A stretch of DNA of 64,000 nucleotides from Doris montereyensis (GCA_037039925.1 JAXRKP010001626.1:28501-92500), one strand, 5' to 3'. Numbered from the stretch's first letter, positions 47,796 to 56,025 are shown. Numbers and translations: made by a program. The notes: generated by a model not told the origin, from the sequence alone.

Positions 47796-48183
47796 GTAAC
47801 ATTTACATAATTATGGGGCCTGACATTTTTTTCATGCAAATATACGCCCTTGCCTGGTGCCGGGAGGTTGCTGCTTTGTTTTGGTAGAATTTTTTCATAA
47901 GAGGTATTCCAGGAAATATGACATTGATTTTTTTGCTGGACACTTTGCGCAACCAACCGTTTATTTTTACGTCATTTCCTGTCCACCATCTGACTTTGCT
48001 CCCTTGACTTCCTTGTGTTGCAGGCCCCCCAGATGGCTGACTACTCCTCTCCAGCATCACTGGGCGCTGTTCCCACCATGTCCACGGCACCCGCCTCCAA
48101 CGGAAACCAGGTCATGTACCCCCAGGGCCCCCACTAGCATGCCCATGTACCACGCCTCCCCACCCCAGCAGCCGTTGTTGTAG
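29589..48183 (+). CDS. STAM: Signal transducing adapter molecule (STAM, ESCRT-0), 16 exons
   Basis: Coding exons: 29589-29631, 32327-32411, 34017-34092, 34693-34791, 37271-37356, 38110-38173, 38426-38477, 39579-39743, 40414-40499, 40987-41084, 42540-42628, 42885-42975, 43626-43680, 44210-44386, 46984-47147, 48024-48183. Total 1590 nt, 529 aa; human STAM and STAM2 have 540 and 525. Domains: VHS (about 5-145), UIM near 162-181 ([12 protein letters not shown]), SH3 (about 225-281, [20 protein letters not shown]), GAT/coiled coil (about 300-390), Pro/Gln-rich tail ending QQPLL. With HRS, STAM forms ESCRT-0, binding ubiquitinated cargo on early endosomes; the SH3 recruits deubiquitinases. Exons 1-7 and 9-13 chain in phase. 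Exon 8 has one base too many, exon 14 seems one short, and exon 16 appears shifted in its middle; all sit in G/C runs. The start matches the family MPLF start. Confidence 0.95.
30240..31910 (-). mobile_element. LINE fragment, degenerate, minus strand
   Basis: The minus strand has RT-domain pieces: [20 protein letters not shown] (about 31020-31080, the A/F-x-DD catalytic box) and [13 protein letters not shown]; then [19 protein letters not shown] (about 30600-30660). Frames are broken. It lies in STAM intron 1, antisense to the gene. Ribozyme-like repeat copy D (31316-31445) interrupts it, so D inserted later. Confidence 0.65.
31316..31445 (-). repeat. Ribozyme-like repeat, copy D
   Basis: The minus strand reads CTGACGA (31398-31392), GGGTTATATCT, then GAAAC (31379-31375) and GTC. 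The 3' strand of stem II has decayed (ATCT instead of ACCC). The arm TGACAATAAGTGACAA follows on the plus strand near 31327. Ends are approximate. Confidence 0.6.
32065..32155. repeat. Inverted repeat, 14-bp arms
   Basis: AAACCGTGTATGTC (32065-32078) and GACATACACGGTTT (32142-32155) are perfect inverted complements 63 nt apart in STAM intron 1. They could be ends of a tiny MITE or a stem-loop. Confidence 0.6.
32327..32411 (+). CDS. STAM: STAM coding exon 2
   Basis: After TTACAG; reads [20 protein letters not shown] and on to GRQAN, then GTAAGT. N-terminal helices of the VHS domain. Confidence 0.95.
32654..32794 (+). repeat. Direct repeat, two units of about 50 bp
   Basis: The stretch starting CTATGATCAATTCACACC occurs twice, period about 90 bp, in STAM intron 2. 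A second loose duplication follows at 33015-33170 (around GTGTACGTC). The host element is unknown. Confidence 0.6.
33418..33535. repeat. (TC)n microsatellite
   Basis: About 115 bp of nearly pure TC in STAM intron 2; the source of an Arg/Glu-rich minus-strand ORF. Confidence 0.95.
34017..34092 (+). CDS. STAM: STAM coding exon 3
   Basis: After TTTCAG; reads [20 protein letters not shown] and ends QALT before GTAAGT. VHS core. Confidence 0.95.
34396..34635 (+). repeat. Dispersed pyrimidine-rich repeat, copies 2 and 3 in tandem
   Basis: Two adjacent copies (about 34396-34510 and 34514-34635). Both have the CTGGTAGGTCC-like start, a T/C-rich tract, an AATTCA(C/T)CCTGA block and an ATGGA(C/T)AGGGT block. 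They lie in STAM intron 3, immediately upstream of exon 4. Confidence 0.75.
34693..34791 (+). CDS. STAM: STAM coding exon 4
   Basis: After TTTCAG; reads [20 protein letters not shown] and ends TLISQK. The donor is GTTGGT, which is GT but weak. VHS core. Confidence 0.95.
34885..34985 (+). repeat. GGGTCCCATATA repeat, second locus
   Basis: Two units related to those at 26095-26235 (GGCGGGTCCCATATATTT and GCGGCAGGTCCTGTACGA), in STAM intron 4. Confidence 0.45.
35830..37175 (+). mobile_element. CR1/L2-type LINE, 5'-truncated, nearly intact RT
   Basis: Encodes the RT fingers and palm through to the C-terminus in three overlapping frames: [19 protein letters not shown] (about 35860), [13 protein letters not shown] (about 36040), YADDTQLY (about 36137), KLNENKTEV, then [19 protein letters not shown] (about 36673) and a stop at 36983-36985. 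Only two frame changes, near 36080 and 36640, each one base, break the reading. The 3' end is a short (TATCT)n tail near 37155-37172. It lies in STAM intron 4, same strand. Truncation removes the endonuclease, so it is not autonomous. Clade is inferred from the RT and C-terminal motifs and not from a tree. Confidence 0.8.
37271..37356 (+). CDS. STAM: STAM coding exon 5
   Basis: After TTATTCAG; reads [20 protein letters not shown] and ends SRL plus two bases before GTAAGT. VHS helices 6-7. Confidence 0.95.
38110..38173 (+). CDS. STAM: STAM coding exon 6
   Basis: After TTTACAG; reads [20 protein letters not shown] then V before GTAAGT. End of the VHS domain. Confidence 0.93.
38426..38477 (+). 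CDS. STAM: STAM coding exon 7
   Basis: After TTTCAG; reads [17 protein letters not shown], the acidic start of the UIM, ending in phase 1 before GTATGT. Confidence 0.95.
38841..39226. mobile_element. Small MITE with inverted termini
   Basis: The left end GTGTCGGGCACAAACCGGCC and the reverse complement of the right end (TGTTGGGCACAAACCAGCCA) match over more than 20 bp with few differences. Length is about 390 bp, AT-rich, no coding. It lies in STAM intron 7. Superfamily and target duplication were not determined. Confidence 0.6.
39579..39743 (+). CDS. STAM: STAM coding exon 8 (UIM; one-base frame break)
   Basis: After CTTCTTAG the entry frame reads [20 protein letters not shown], the UIM. 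The exit frame, required by the GTAAGT donor at 39744 and exon 9, reads [19 protein letters not shown] and then [10 protein letters not shown], similar to vertebrate sequence before the SH3. Joining them needs one base less in the G-rich run at 39635-39648. Exon length is 165 nt where 164 would be expected. Confidence 0.85.
40414..40499 (+). CDS. STAM: STAM coding exon 9 (SH3, first half)
   Basis: After TTCTAAG; reads [20 protein letters not shown] and on to VLDD, phase 2, before GTAAGG. ALYEFEA is the canonical SH3 ALYDY-type strand. Confidence 0.97.
40690..40860 (-). repeat. tRNA-like SINE head and body related to 4730-4925
   Basis: On the minus strand, TAGCTCAGACCATACAATAT (A-box-like) and GACTCGAGTTTGATTCCC (B-box-like) lie in tRNA spacing. 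The adjacent block with TGATTTTTCTAG is shared with 4730-4925. In STAM intron 9. Confidence 0.5.
40987..41084 (+). CDS. STAM: STAM coding exon 10 (SH3, second half)
   Basis: After TTTGTCAG; reads [20 protein letters not shown] then [12 protein letters not shown], phase 1, before GTGTGA. The WW, G and ALFP/LFPANFV positions of SH3 domains are all present. Confidence 0.97.
42340..42470 (+). repeat. Dispersed pyrimidine-rich repeat, copy 4
   Basis: Shows GTTGGTAGGTCCTA, a T/C-rich tract, TTAATTCACCCTTAGATCAC, ATGGTGGACAGGG and TAAATTTCAATGAA. In STAM intron 10, about 70 bp before exon 11. Confidence 0.8.
42540..42628 (+). CDS. STAM: STAM coding exon 11
   Basis: After TTATCAG; reads [20 protein letters not shown] and ends EMEIDE before GTAAGT. 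Matches the KTEKKTVQF segment after the SH3 in vertebrates. Confidence 0.95.
42693..42770 (+). repeat. Dispersed pyrimidine-rich repeat, copy 5 (3' half)
   Basis: Has GTTGGTTG, TTCACCCTGAGATCACTG, then TGCTGGATGGTGTAAATTGC. The pyrimidine tract is deleted. STAM intron 11. Confidence 0.6.
42885..42975 (+). CDS. STAM: STAM coding exon 12
   Basis: After GCCTTCCAG; reads [20 protein letters not shown] and ends MLTLE, phase 1, before GTATGT. Start of the GAT/coiled-coil region. Confidence 0.95.
43472..43488. repeat. Poly(C) run
   Basis: About 17 C interrupted only at the 3' end by A, in STAM intron 12. Confidence 0.85.
43626..43680 (+). CDS. STAM: STAM coding exon 13
   Basis: After CTTTCAG; reads [17 protein letters not shown] and two bases before GTAACA. 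Corresponds to the CHQMGPLIDEKLEDID segment of vertebrate STAM. Confidence 0.96.
44210..44386 (+). CDS. STAM: STAM coding exon 14 (probable missing C near 3' end)
   Basis: After GATTTCAG; reads [20 protein letters not shown] and on to [10 protein letters not shown]. As written the frame ends KELLL and a TGA that overlaps the GTGAGT donor. With one more C in the C5 run at 44368-44372, the end would read QAPQGAPA and join exon 15 in phase. Confidence 0.9.
44455..44610 (+). repeat. Dispersed pyrimidine-rich repeat, copy 6
   Basis: The best-preserved copy in this part: GGCACTGCTGGTAGGTCCTA, a T/C-rich tract, TTCCTCTTAATTCACC, GAGATCACTGCATATGGTGG and ATGGGGTA. STAM intron 14. Confidence 0.85.
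45002..45345 (+). repeat. Dispersed pyrimidine-rich repeat, copies 7 and 8
   Basis: Two copies in the same orientation: 45002-45160 (divergent, CTGTTAGGTCTTACTTCTT) and 45240-45345 (CTGCTGGTAGGTCCTG, then GTGGACGAGGTAAATTTCAA). STAM intron 14. Confidence 0.65.
45876..45935 (+). repeat. Two-unit tandem repeat, period 31
   Basis: CAGATGAGACTTCCGAGATT with following T/A-rich bases occurs twice in a row. A related phrase, CAGGGATGGGGATTT, occurs at about 45833 and 46108. STAM intron 14. Confidence 0.7.
46984..47147 (+). CDS. STAM: STAM coding exon 15
   Basis: After TGCTTCCAG; reads [20 protein letters not shown], a Pro/Gln-rich tail, ending PSLAG before GTGAGT. Entry frame is fixed by composition and by the phase-2 exit into exon 16. 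Confidence 0.85.
47178..47475. repeat. CT-rich microsatellite tract
   Basis: An imperfect (TC)n with ATCTCTCATG and CACT interruptions in STAM intron 15. Three overlapping Ser/Leu-rich ORFs here are artefacts. Confidence 0.95.
47707..47792. repeat. (AT)n microsatellite
   Basis: About 43 AT dinucleotides without interruption, in STAM intron 15. Confidence 0.97.
48024..48183 (+). CDS. STAM: STAM coding exon 16 (last; compensating frame shifts)
   Basis: After GTGTTGCAG. The entry frame is open to the TAG at 48181-48183 and ends [15 protein letters not shown], like vertebrate STAM tails. Between the C runs at 48025-48030 and 48127-48131, however, another frame looks far more like [24 protein letters not shown] and [10 protein letters not shown], versus Trp/Cys/His-rich sequence as written. 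One missing C and one extra C would explain both. Confidence 0.85.
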
Positions 48184-48430
48184 GGTTGAAGAACTGTGGA
48201 ACAAAAGATGTGTGTGTATAGAGAATGACAGGTCATGGGGCATGGTTGGTGGTGTAATGTGAGTTTGTTAGTCTATCGTGTTGTGGGATGCATGCTCGAG
48301 AATGAGTGAAGTGAGCGTTTTCATTTCATCTATTTTGTTCTTTTTTTTTCTTTTACGGCACAAGTCCATGATGTAATATTTGTATGCTATTTGATCACCA
48401 TGTGAATAAATCCCCTAATTTATGTGACAG
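48184..48430 (+). other. STAM: STAM 3' UTR (proximal)
   Basis: Non-coding sequence from the stop to the first AATAAA (48405-48410). A longer 3' UTR cannot be excluded. Confidence 0.5.
48405..48410 (+). terminator. STAM: Candidate STAM poly(A) signal
   Basis: AATAAA, 222 nt past the stop codon. Confidence 0.5.
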
Positions 48431-51349
48431 TTTGCCAGGAGAAAGGTATATGGGTATGCAGTGGCAGTGTGTATGTACGTCTGTAAGATTTTGTGAATGA
48501 GAGTGATTGAGTATTTGTGTAAGAACATTGAATTTCAGTCATAACTGATCCCTTTCTTGTGATGACAGTAGGTATTTTGACTCAAAAGGCCAGATTGGGC
48601 CATAAAAGGTCACAGTTAAACAATGCCTGTTATCTCATTTCGGCCTTTTGTGTATTTCTCATCTCACTTTATTTTTAAAACTTGTTTTTAAATTATGAGT
48701 TATCGTTATCATACATGACTGTCTTCACGTCAGTTGATTGTTTGTCTGTGGATTTTCTAAAGAAGAATGCAATTTTGCTTATATGTGCTTTATCCTTAAC
48801 CGACACTATTCCAAAATATCTGTGTTTCATCAAAGTTGGTGCCACATGGGAGAGAGGAGAACGGACTTTGCAGATGCTGTGATGAATGGCTCCCGGGAGC
48901 TTGCTTCTGTCACTTTTTTTCTTTCTGTCTGTAAAATATCACATCATGTATAAAATGACAAATATTTGTGAATGTTATATATATATATATAAGTGGATGT
49001 AAAAAAATGGAATTGAAAACGCATGTTATTGAATACACGTATGTACACACTCTTGAGTTTACGTTGTCATTGAAATTTTATCATGTAGCTGCCTTCGTAA
49101 CATGCAAAATGTTCCCATCTTTAAATGAGACCACAGAATTTGACATTATTTTTAAAATTTAAGCATGGTGTAATTTCTTACAATTCCAACGTTTTAGAAA
49201 AAGTGTGAAAACTTATTTTATGACTTAGATAAGAGCGTGCCTGCAGGCTCAGTTGACATTTGCCTGAATTTTATGTTTTGTCTTGTGAAATTAAATGTGA
49301 AAAAAAGTGTTTTTTTATCATCCCGAAGAGAGGAGTAGAATGCTCATCATAGTTGTTTTGTGATCAACATTCTGACGTGATAGTAAAGTGACATTGAGCT
49401 GTTATTAGAACGGATTAAAAAATTTGCAGTAGATTTGTATTACTAATGTGCATATATATATGGGGAGCAATGCAATCTTAAACAGAGGGGGAAGTAAAGC
49501 CGAGGGGTGTGAACTGACTATTTGCAAGTGCGTGGTTGAAGTTGTAGTGAGATTTATTGCTGAAAGAGATGCGGAAGAGAGTGTCTTTCTCTTATATACG
49601 AAACCTTGAGCTTGGTCTCATGTTGACATTTTTTATTGCCTTTCTATTGGTCAAGCTTGATTTTATGTTTACAAAGGGCTGAAACTGCAAAGAAATGCTT
49701 TGTTTGAGCTCTGCTACGCCTAGCAGTCGCTGTGGTGTATGGCGTATAAAATGGTTTTGTTGAGCCAGTTTGCTTTGCCTGCCAAACTCACTATCCAGCG
49801 GCTGTTTATTTGTTTTCCCCCCACTATGGTCTTGAAAGGCTGTCATTACTTGTCTAAGTGCAGTCTCCGTCTAGCATTTTCCTTCTGCCAGAATAATTTT
49901 CGTTTTAAAATATTTTATTTTTATTCATTACGCTGTACACAAAGTTGACCTGTGGCAACATTTCTCTGATCACTGACCACATTCCTGTGGTGTCGATATT
50001 AGAGAAAAGGGCCACTTGTTGATAGTCCACATGGTGTCCCTTGGATAATCTGATAGGTGGTCGGAAAAATATTTAATTCCAAAAGAAATCTCGTCTCTTG
50101 AATTTGGGACCAAGCATTTCTTAGTGTAAAACTAAGTATGTCTACGCTAATCGCAACCTTGAAATGACAGGGTCGTAAGTCTAAGCTGGTTAGTTTTGAG
50201 AAAATCGGTGCTAAAGAATCTAAAAGCAGAACTTATATGTCACTAAAATGAGCCTATATAAGGGTCAATGACCGTTGATATGCTATTTGAAGTCAGAATA
50301 CGTATATAGATCCCTGGTGTGTTTATTTGATTTTTGTAAAAAATTGGACATACCATTGGCTGTGCAATGTCACCCATGCTAGGGTTATCAGTTTGTACAC
50401 AACACCTGGCCATCAAGTCGGTGACACGTTTGTAAACAAGAATGAACATGATTCATAATAACAATGTCTGCGTGTGTTATCGATGTGTAGAAAGAGAAAG
50501 AGACAGAGCCAGAGGGGGAGAGAGAAAGAGACAAGGGACAAAGACAAATAAAGACAGAATGATAGGAAGATAACCATCCATGCACAAATGGAGAAAAACG
50601 GTGATCAGATAAACAATACAAAAACGGAGCAAGAAGTAACAAATTAGACATAAAACAGAGAGCAGAGAGAGACAGACTAACAAAAAAGTAAGCCGACAGA
50701 TTCAGATAGGCAAACAAAGACATCTTCTTTGACCATAAAATACATGATGATTATAACCCATGCTGTCATCACAGTTTTCATTTGAGCTAAGATTGGATCA
50801 GGGTTGGGGGGGGGGGGGGGGAACATTGGGTTAACTCAGAATAATGCATGCAAAAAACCCCCCGAAACAATAGCACTACAAGTCAGGGATCTCATCTAAC
50901 TCACTGCCATTACTGACATTGACATGTATTTTGTGCCCTATTGGCGGACTAAGGGTTGGCTGAATAAAGAGCGTTTTTTAGTATACATATGGCTTTTTTC
51001 CTACGGCAGAGTGTTGAAGGTTTTGGATGTTAACAATAGTCTTAACTGTTGAGTGAGCCAGCCAGCCAACAATGATACAAAATGTATACAGTGACATACA
51101 GACTAAAACTAAAAGTCAGGTGTTTTTTTAATACTTCATAATTCCTCCTGCCTATTTTTTCAGTTGTTTAAATTCTAGTTCTGCCTTCACTTATTTCATA
51201 TTTATATTGCTTTCATCAAAGAAGGATAGTGTGTTCCTCAGAAGTACATTTTTCACAGGAATTCTAAGTATTGTTGAGATAGAGAGAGAATGTTATGTAT
51301 GGTTCATGGAACTGGAACTTACCCTGGTTTCTATAGCGCATGATGAATA
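48431..51349. other. Downstream region, no gene recognised
   Basis: Either a long STAM 3' UTR or intergenic DNA. Contains short AT repeats near 48975 and 49450, a G run at 50808-50821 and an AGACAGAG-rich stretch at 50490-50680. No coding sequence supported. Confidence 0.5.
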
Positions 51350-51560
51350 CATGGCCTCTTAGACAGGACGATAAACTCTCACATGCAATGTTGCTCCCCA
51401 GCTAATGCTGGTATTTATTTGCATTTGGGTTGGGAGAGGAATGCGTGTCGCCTTATCTTTCCCATGAAACACAACATAGGAACTAGTAATGCCAGGATTT
51501 GAACCCATTAGCTCATAATCCCAATTTATGCTGTCTAACAACGAGGCTACCAACATTAGC
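51350..51560 (-). repeat. tRNA-derived SINE
   Basis: On the minus strand, GTTGGTAGCCTCGTTGTTAG (A-box region) and AATGGGTTCAAATCCTGG (B box) lie in tRNA spacing, followed by a body with CATGGGAAAGATAAGGCG and GCTGGGGAGCAACATTGC. Confidence 0.65.
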
Positions 51561-51639
51561 TTTCTGAAATAATTGTGTATACAATGAGTTCAGCTTAACT
51601 ATCAAATGAAGTACATGTGTATTCCTGGAAGACCTAGTA

Positions 51640-52174
51640 CAGTCACATTTCGATAGTCCGAACACCTCTGTTCCGAGTCAAATTATCTGGTAGTCAAGAC
51701 ATCCAGGTTATCGAATCGCTGATCAAAGTGACACATTTTGAATCAGCCACAAGCCTCAGAATTTACAATAATGTAGGCTTAGATAATTTACGACACTGTT
51801 TGGACACCCATCTTCTACAGAGCGTCTATCCATCTACTTGGGCATTGTGGCACATTAGTCAATTGGTTGTGACGCCATGTTTGCTTAATTGTATGGCTGA
51901 AGTGGTGTTAGGAAAGTAGGAAAGTCGAGTCAGGTGGCTTTGATGTGCCGTTGGCGGACTGGTTAAACTATCTTAAACAGTCAAATGTTCAGTTTATCGA
52001 AGCATAAACTCTCTGTATTGTGGTAACTTGTTTTAAAATTAGGTGTTTGGATCCGGGATCCCAAATTTACGGATCATCAGGTACAAATAAGAAGGAAAAA
52101 TCCGTCCTCTTCTCATCTGTTTGGATAGTCAAGACATCCGTACTATCGAAGTCTGGACTACCGAGACGTGGCTG
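51640..52174. mobile_element. Pogo/Tigger-like MITE, 535 bp
   Basis: The left TIR begins CAGTCACATTTCGATAGTCC. The reverse-complemented right end begins CAGCCACGTCTCGGTAGTCC. TA flanks both sides (51638-51639 and 52175-52176). The CAG...TCGATAGTCC design is that of Tigger/pogo elements. Subterminal repeats of GATAGTCAAGACATCC occur near both ends. No intact transposase. Confidence 0.85.
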
Positions 52175-52924
52175 TACTATCATGATTTAACATAAGTCTG
52201 ATCCATGTTCCTTGGTGGATAGACACTATCTCTTACCAATTCTTATTTCAGTTTTCAGGCTTTGGCTCACGGTACTGTTACATGTCCTAGGTGTGTGTGT
52301 GTTTTGCAGCTTGTTTTGAATTGTTCTTTGATATTCAGGAATTTTGTGAATGAATCATTAATGTTTAAGCTGCTGGCGTAAATGTGTTGTAAGAGAAAAT
52401 GGACAGAGTTTTTTTACAATACAATTGTGCGGGTTTATTTGTGAGAATGAGAATAACAACAGAAACTACCAGTTTTAGTGTTGTGATACTATATATATAA
52501 ATGTGCTTTTTGTTAAAAAAAAGAAGAAAAGTAACACTAACACCAATTCATTCCATTTACGGTAGGTTTGAGTGATGAAACATTGATATGATGTGCAAAG
52601 TGTAGTAGATCAATGCCGTGAAGGTTTTAAAATTTAACTGCATGTACCTGTCCATTCGTTTGAAAGTCCCTGATCCTGGAAGCTGTTGTTCACGGTCTTG
52701 GTGTGGGTCGTTGCCGAATGTTGTCGGTAGTGGTAGGTCGTACTCATCTCCTTCCACTCTTCCGGGACACGGTAAATGGCAATGAAAGTAAAGCAAAGCC
52801 TTGTGTGTGCTCGCTATCTTTTTTTAAATTACAATAGACTTGAAGTTATACAAAAATAGCCTTTCTGTTTTTGTTCCGTTTGTTCTTTTCAAAATAAGTA
52901 GACTGCCACTGTCATGTTATTTTG
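52175..52924. other. Intergenic, nothing recognised
   Basis: No gene or element recognised on either strand. Small ORFs lack splice or domain support. Confidence 0.5.
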
Positions 52925-53070
52925 TAGGTTGGTTGACAGACGCTACTGGCAGTTGGTAGGTTTTAGTTTTATTCATGTACTTCTTTCCTTTCACTCCTTA
53001 ATATTCTCATTTCTTTCATCTTACTGTTTTTTTCTTAGTTCACCCTCAGATCAACGCTTATGGTGAAAAC
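52925..53070 (+). repeat. Dispersed pyrimidine-rich repeat, copy 9
   Basis: Divergent: TTGGTAGGTTTTAG, CTTCTTTCCTTTCACTCC, TTAGTTCACCCTCAGATCA, TTATGGTGAAA. Confidence 0.65.
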
Positions 53071-53937
53071 AAAAAAACCGAACAAAGCCAGCTTTTTGTA
53101 GGCCAATATAATAAAGTAGAAATAATGAGATCGACACATATGAAAGTTGGACATATTTATTGGATTTTTGGGGTTCCAAACAAGCAAGTACATATTTATT
53201 GATGGGCAATTCACGAGTTGGTCGATCGATGAGTTCACAGCTCTTCTGAATTTGCCTGGAATAAGTTAGATTTTATGAAACATTGTATTCGCTTTACCCC
53301 TGTGTCCCAAGTAGGATGTGTACCGGTATCATTTTGTTGTTGTTTGGCCTGACTCTATTTCTCTTTCCAACTTTAGGATCTATTAGAGTTTTGATACAGT
53401 GGAAACGTATGAATAATAAATGGATAAGTATGGGTTGATAGATTGTGTGTTAATTTGACTTTGTGGTTCGATAGATTGAGTGTTCTGGTTGCATTTATGA
53501 GTCTATAGATTGAGCAGTGTCAGTAGTTAGTACTGTGTTTAAAAAAATTGTGAATCTTTGATCTACGCAAATTTGGATATCCCTCCCCATCTCATTATCT
53601 ACAGATTTCAAAGAATAGCACCCAGGCTTCTATGTGTATGGATGGATTGAGATCTTTTTTTTTGTGGTCATGGGCCTAGAGCTGTCGTAAGTTGGGAGGG
53701 GCGCTATAGAAATGAATTTTATTATTATGGAATCTATTGCGGCTGATGTATTGAAATCTGCCCCCATTATATTAGTACATGTAGAAGTTGTGACTTTCAG
53801 ACTTGAAATACCAAATACATAATATACATTTAACACAGAACTGAAATCACTTTCTCAGGACCTATTAAATCCGTGAATATGCTATTGATGTCTAGAAATC
53901 TAGTTCTTCAAATCTTTTGATAAGATTAAGATTTATC
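53071..53937. other. Intergenic, nothing recognised
   Basis: AT-rich; short phrases around GATAGATTGTGTG/GATAGATTGAGTG recur at 53440-53510. No gene seen. Confidence 0.5.
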
Positions 53938-54055
53938 GTGGGCGGATGGCGGGCTCTGTTGGTAGGTCCTACTTCTTTCCATCTAGCTTGTTGTTTTCCT
54001 CCTAATTCACCCTGAGTTCGCCGTGATTGGTGTACGAGGTAAATTGCAATGAAAG
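53938..54055 (+). repeat. Dispersed pyrimidine-rich repeat, copy 10
   Basis: GTTGGTAGGTCCTACTTCTT, then TAATTCACCCTGAG and GAGGTAAATTGCAATGAAA. Confidence 0.8.
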
Positions 54056-54565
54056 TCAGATTGCTTTTCAAACAAGATAATGACATGAATAATTGTTGAA
54101 AGACCGTTGGTTGCAAGCGGTGTCGTGTCAATTGTCCATGTATTAAAAGACTGGTTGCAAACAGTGTCAAGTCAGTTGTCCATGCACTTCACAAACTTAA
54201 TGCATGATAGACCTGGATGGAAAACCGACCACCGTCTATACCAGTGCTTCTCTAACCCTGAAATGGCGGAATGGCAGTTTTGTTTTTCAATGTGTCTTGA
54301 AACAAGCCAATCCAGCATAGTAGTATTCGTAATAAATCAGCCAGATCTTTTAATCTCCACATATCGGCAGACGATGGCTTCTGTACGGTCATCTGTACAA
54401 TCACCACACCTTGAGTAGCGCACTGGTCTCCATACTATTTGGAAAGGATTGGTGGATTTATGCAATTTAAGTAATAACGTAGTTAATTTTTTTATCCAAA
54501 TGTTGTTCAAAAGTATTGGGTTTTTTCGTACTTAAGTGAAGCTTCTCCGGTCCAACGGTTAAACG

Positions 54566-54923
54566 GTTTACTTTTTATTTCTGTAAATAGAGTACTTCTC
54601 ATGCACTTCAGAAAATAAATTTTCTTTCTTGATACTTGGTGGATATATGACTATGGTAGTTTTTCCATCTTTGTCTTCATATGTATGCATACAATGCCCA
54701 ATTCTTTAATGTAGATGGGTGGTTGGTGGGCACTTAAAAAAGTTTACTTTTTATTATCTCTGTAAATACTGTACTTCTCGTGCACTTCAGAAAATAAATT
54801 TTCTCTCTTGATACTTGGTGGATATATGACTATGGTAGTTTTTCCATCTTTGTCTTCATATGTATGCATACAATGCCCAATTCTTTAATGTAGATGGGTG
54901 GTTGGTGGACACTACTAGGTAGG
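54566..54923 (+). repeat. Tandem duplication, 179-bp period
   Basis: Two nearly identical units, for example CTTGATACTTGGTGGATATA at about 54629 and 54808. Each ends in AGATGGGTGGTTGGTGG, the beginning of the dispersed pyrimidine-rich repeat; only the second continues into a copy (54893-54990). Each unit contains AATAAA. Confidence 0.9.
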
Positions 54924-54990
54924 TCATACTTCTGTCCTTTCACCCTGAGATCACTGCATATGGTGGATGGGTGAATTCCTATTAAACGTA
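54893..54990 (+). repeat. Dispersed pyrimidine-rich repeat, copy 11
   Basis: GGTAGGTCATACTTCTGTCC, TTTCACCCTGAGATCACTGC, ATATGGTGGATGGGTGAAT. Short pyrimidine tract. Confidence 0.8.
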
Positions 54991-55532
54991 TTGATTCAAA
55001 TGATACACTAATCAATGCTGTTCACTGGGGATTGAAGAGACGGATAATGTAATTTAATGATACAATGTAATAACAAGAAAGAGTTGTTACTAGTGTACAC
55101 ATCATCACACATAGCCTTTTCGTTTTGATGTTTTCATTGCCTGAGTTTGGGGATTTTTGTTTGATTGGTTGTTTTTGTTGTTTTCCGATGATGATGTAAT
55201 GTAAATTAATCAACAGACAAATTATAGATGGAATAAGTTACTTTATTATGTATACAACTTGTAAATGTAATGAATAAGAATAGCAATGATAATAAATGTG
55301 TACGCATATAATACATGTCATAAATGTGTTTTGTTGTCTATTACTATGACTCTTTTATTCTTGAACAATAAAAAGAAGAGAACAAAACTGTTGCTTGACT
55401 TTATCATTTGTCATTAGTTTTCTTCTTCTACTTGTCTGTGCCTTTACTTTTGGGCTGAGCTTTAAATAAATTAAATTACATGTACATGTATACGTGTACA
55501 TATAATTCTTTCTTTTGTCAGTATGTCAGTAT

Positions 55533-55685
55533 GGGTGGGAGGTTGGTGTGGAGGCTGCTGGTCAGTTCCACTTTTCTCCTTCACTACTTCTTTTCCTCTT
55601 GTTTTATCTTTCATCTTGCAGTTTCCTCTTAATTCACCACATGATCATCGCATGTGGTGGATGGGGCGAAATTCAATGAAACCAG
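55533..55685 (+). repeat. Dispersed pyrimidine-rich repeat, copy 12
   Basis: GGAGGCTGCTGGTCAGTTCC, a long T/C tract, TTTCCTCTTAATTCACCACA, TGTGGTGGATGGGGCGAAAT. Confidence 0.8.
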
Positions 55686-55785
55686 TCTGCATCGGTTTCA
55701 CTTTAACATTAACATCTTTAAAAATAATAATAATTTCTTTTGTCCTTATTCGTCACTTTTGACATGGTTCCTTGCCTCATGGTCG

Positions 55786-55880
55786 TGGGCGGTTGGCGGA
55801 ATCTACTGGTAAGTCCTACTTCTTCCCTATCTTTCACCTTTGTCTTGCTGTTTCCTCTGCAAATGGTGGATGGGATGGGT
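55786..55880 (+). repeat. Dispersed pyrimidine-rich repeat, copy 13
   Basis: GGCGGTTGGCGGAATCTACT, GGTAAGTCCTACTTCTTCCC, then GCAAATGGTGGATGGG; the TTAATTCACC block is deleted. Confidence 0.7.
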
Positions 55881-55889
55881 TATATGGAA

Positions 55890-56025
55890 AAATCTTAGCC
55901 ACCTTGGGGATTGAACCCACGACCTCTGTATCGGCCATCATCGCCTCGCAATGAAAAGAAAGCGTGCTACCAACTGAGCTAACTAACTACGAGCAGAGGT
56001 CGCAGGTTCAATTCCCAGACTTTCC
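55890..56025. repeat. Two opposed tRNA-like promoter blocks
   Basis: Minus strand 55985-55893: TTAGCTCAGTTGGTAGCACG (A box) and GGTCGTGGGTTCAATCCCC (B box). Plus strand 55990-56018: AGAGGTCGCAGGTTCAATTC (B-box-like). It looks like a head-to-head pair of SINE heads or a hairpin-forming tRNA relic. Confidence 0.6.

Noticed and set aside
47681..47887. Ile/Tyr repeat ORF
   Set aside because: The (AT)n microsatellite.
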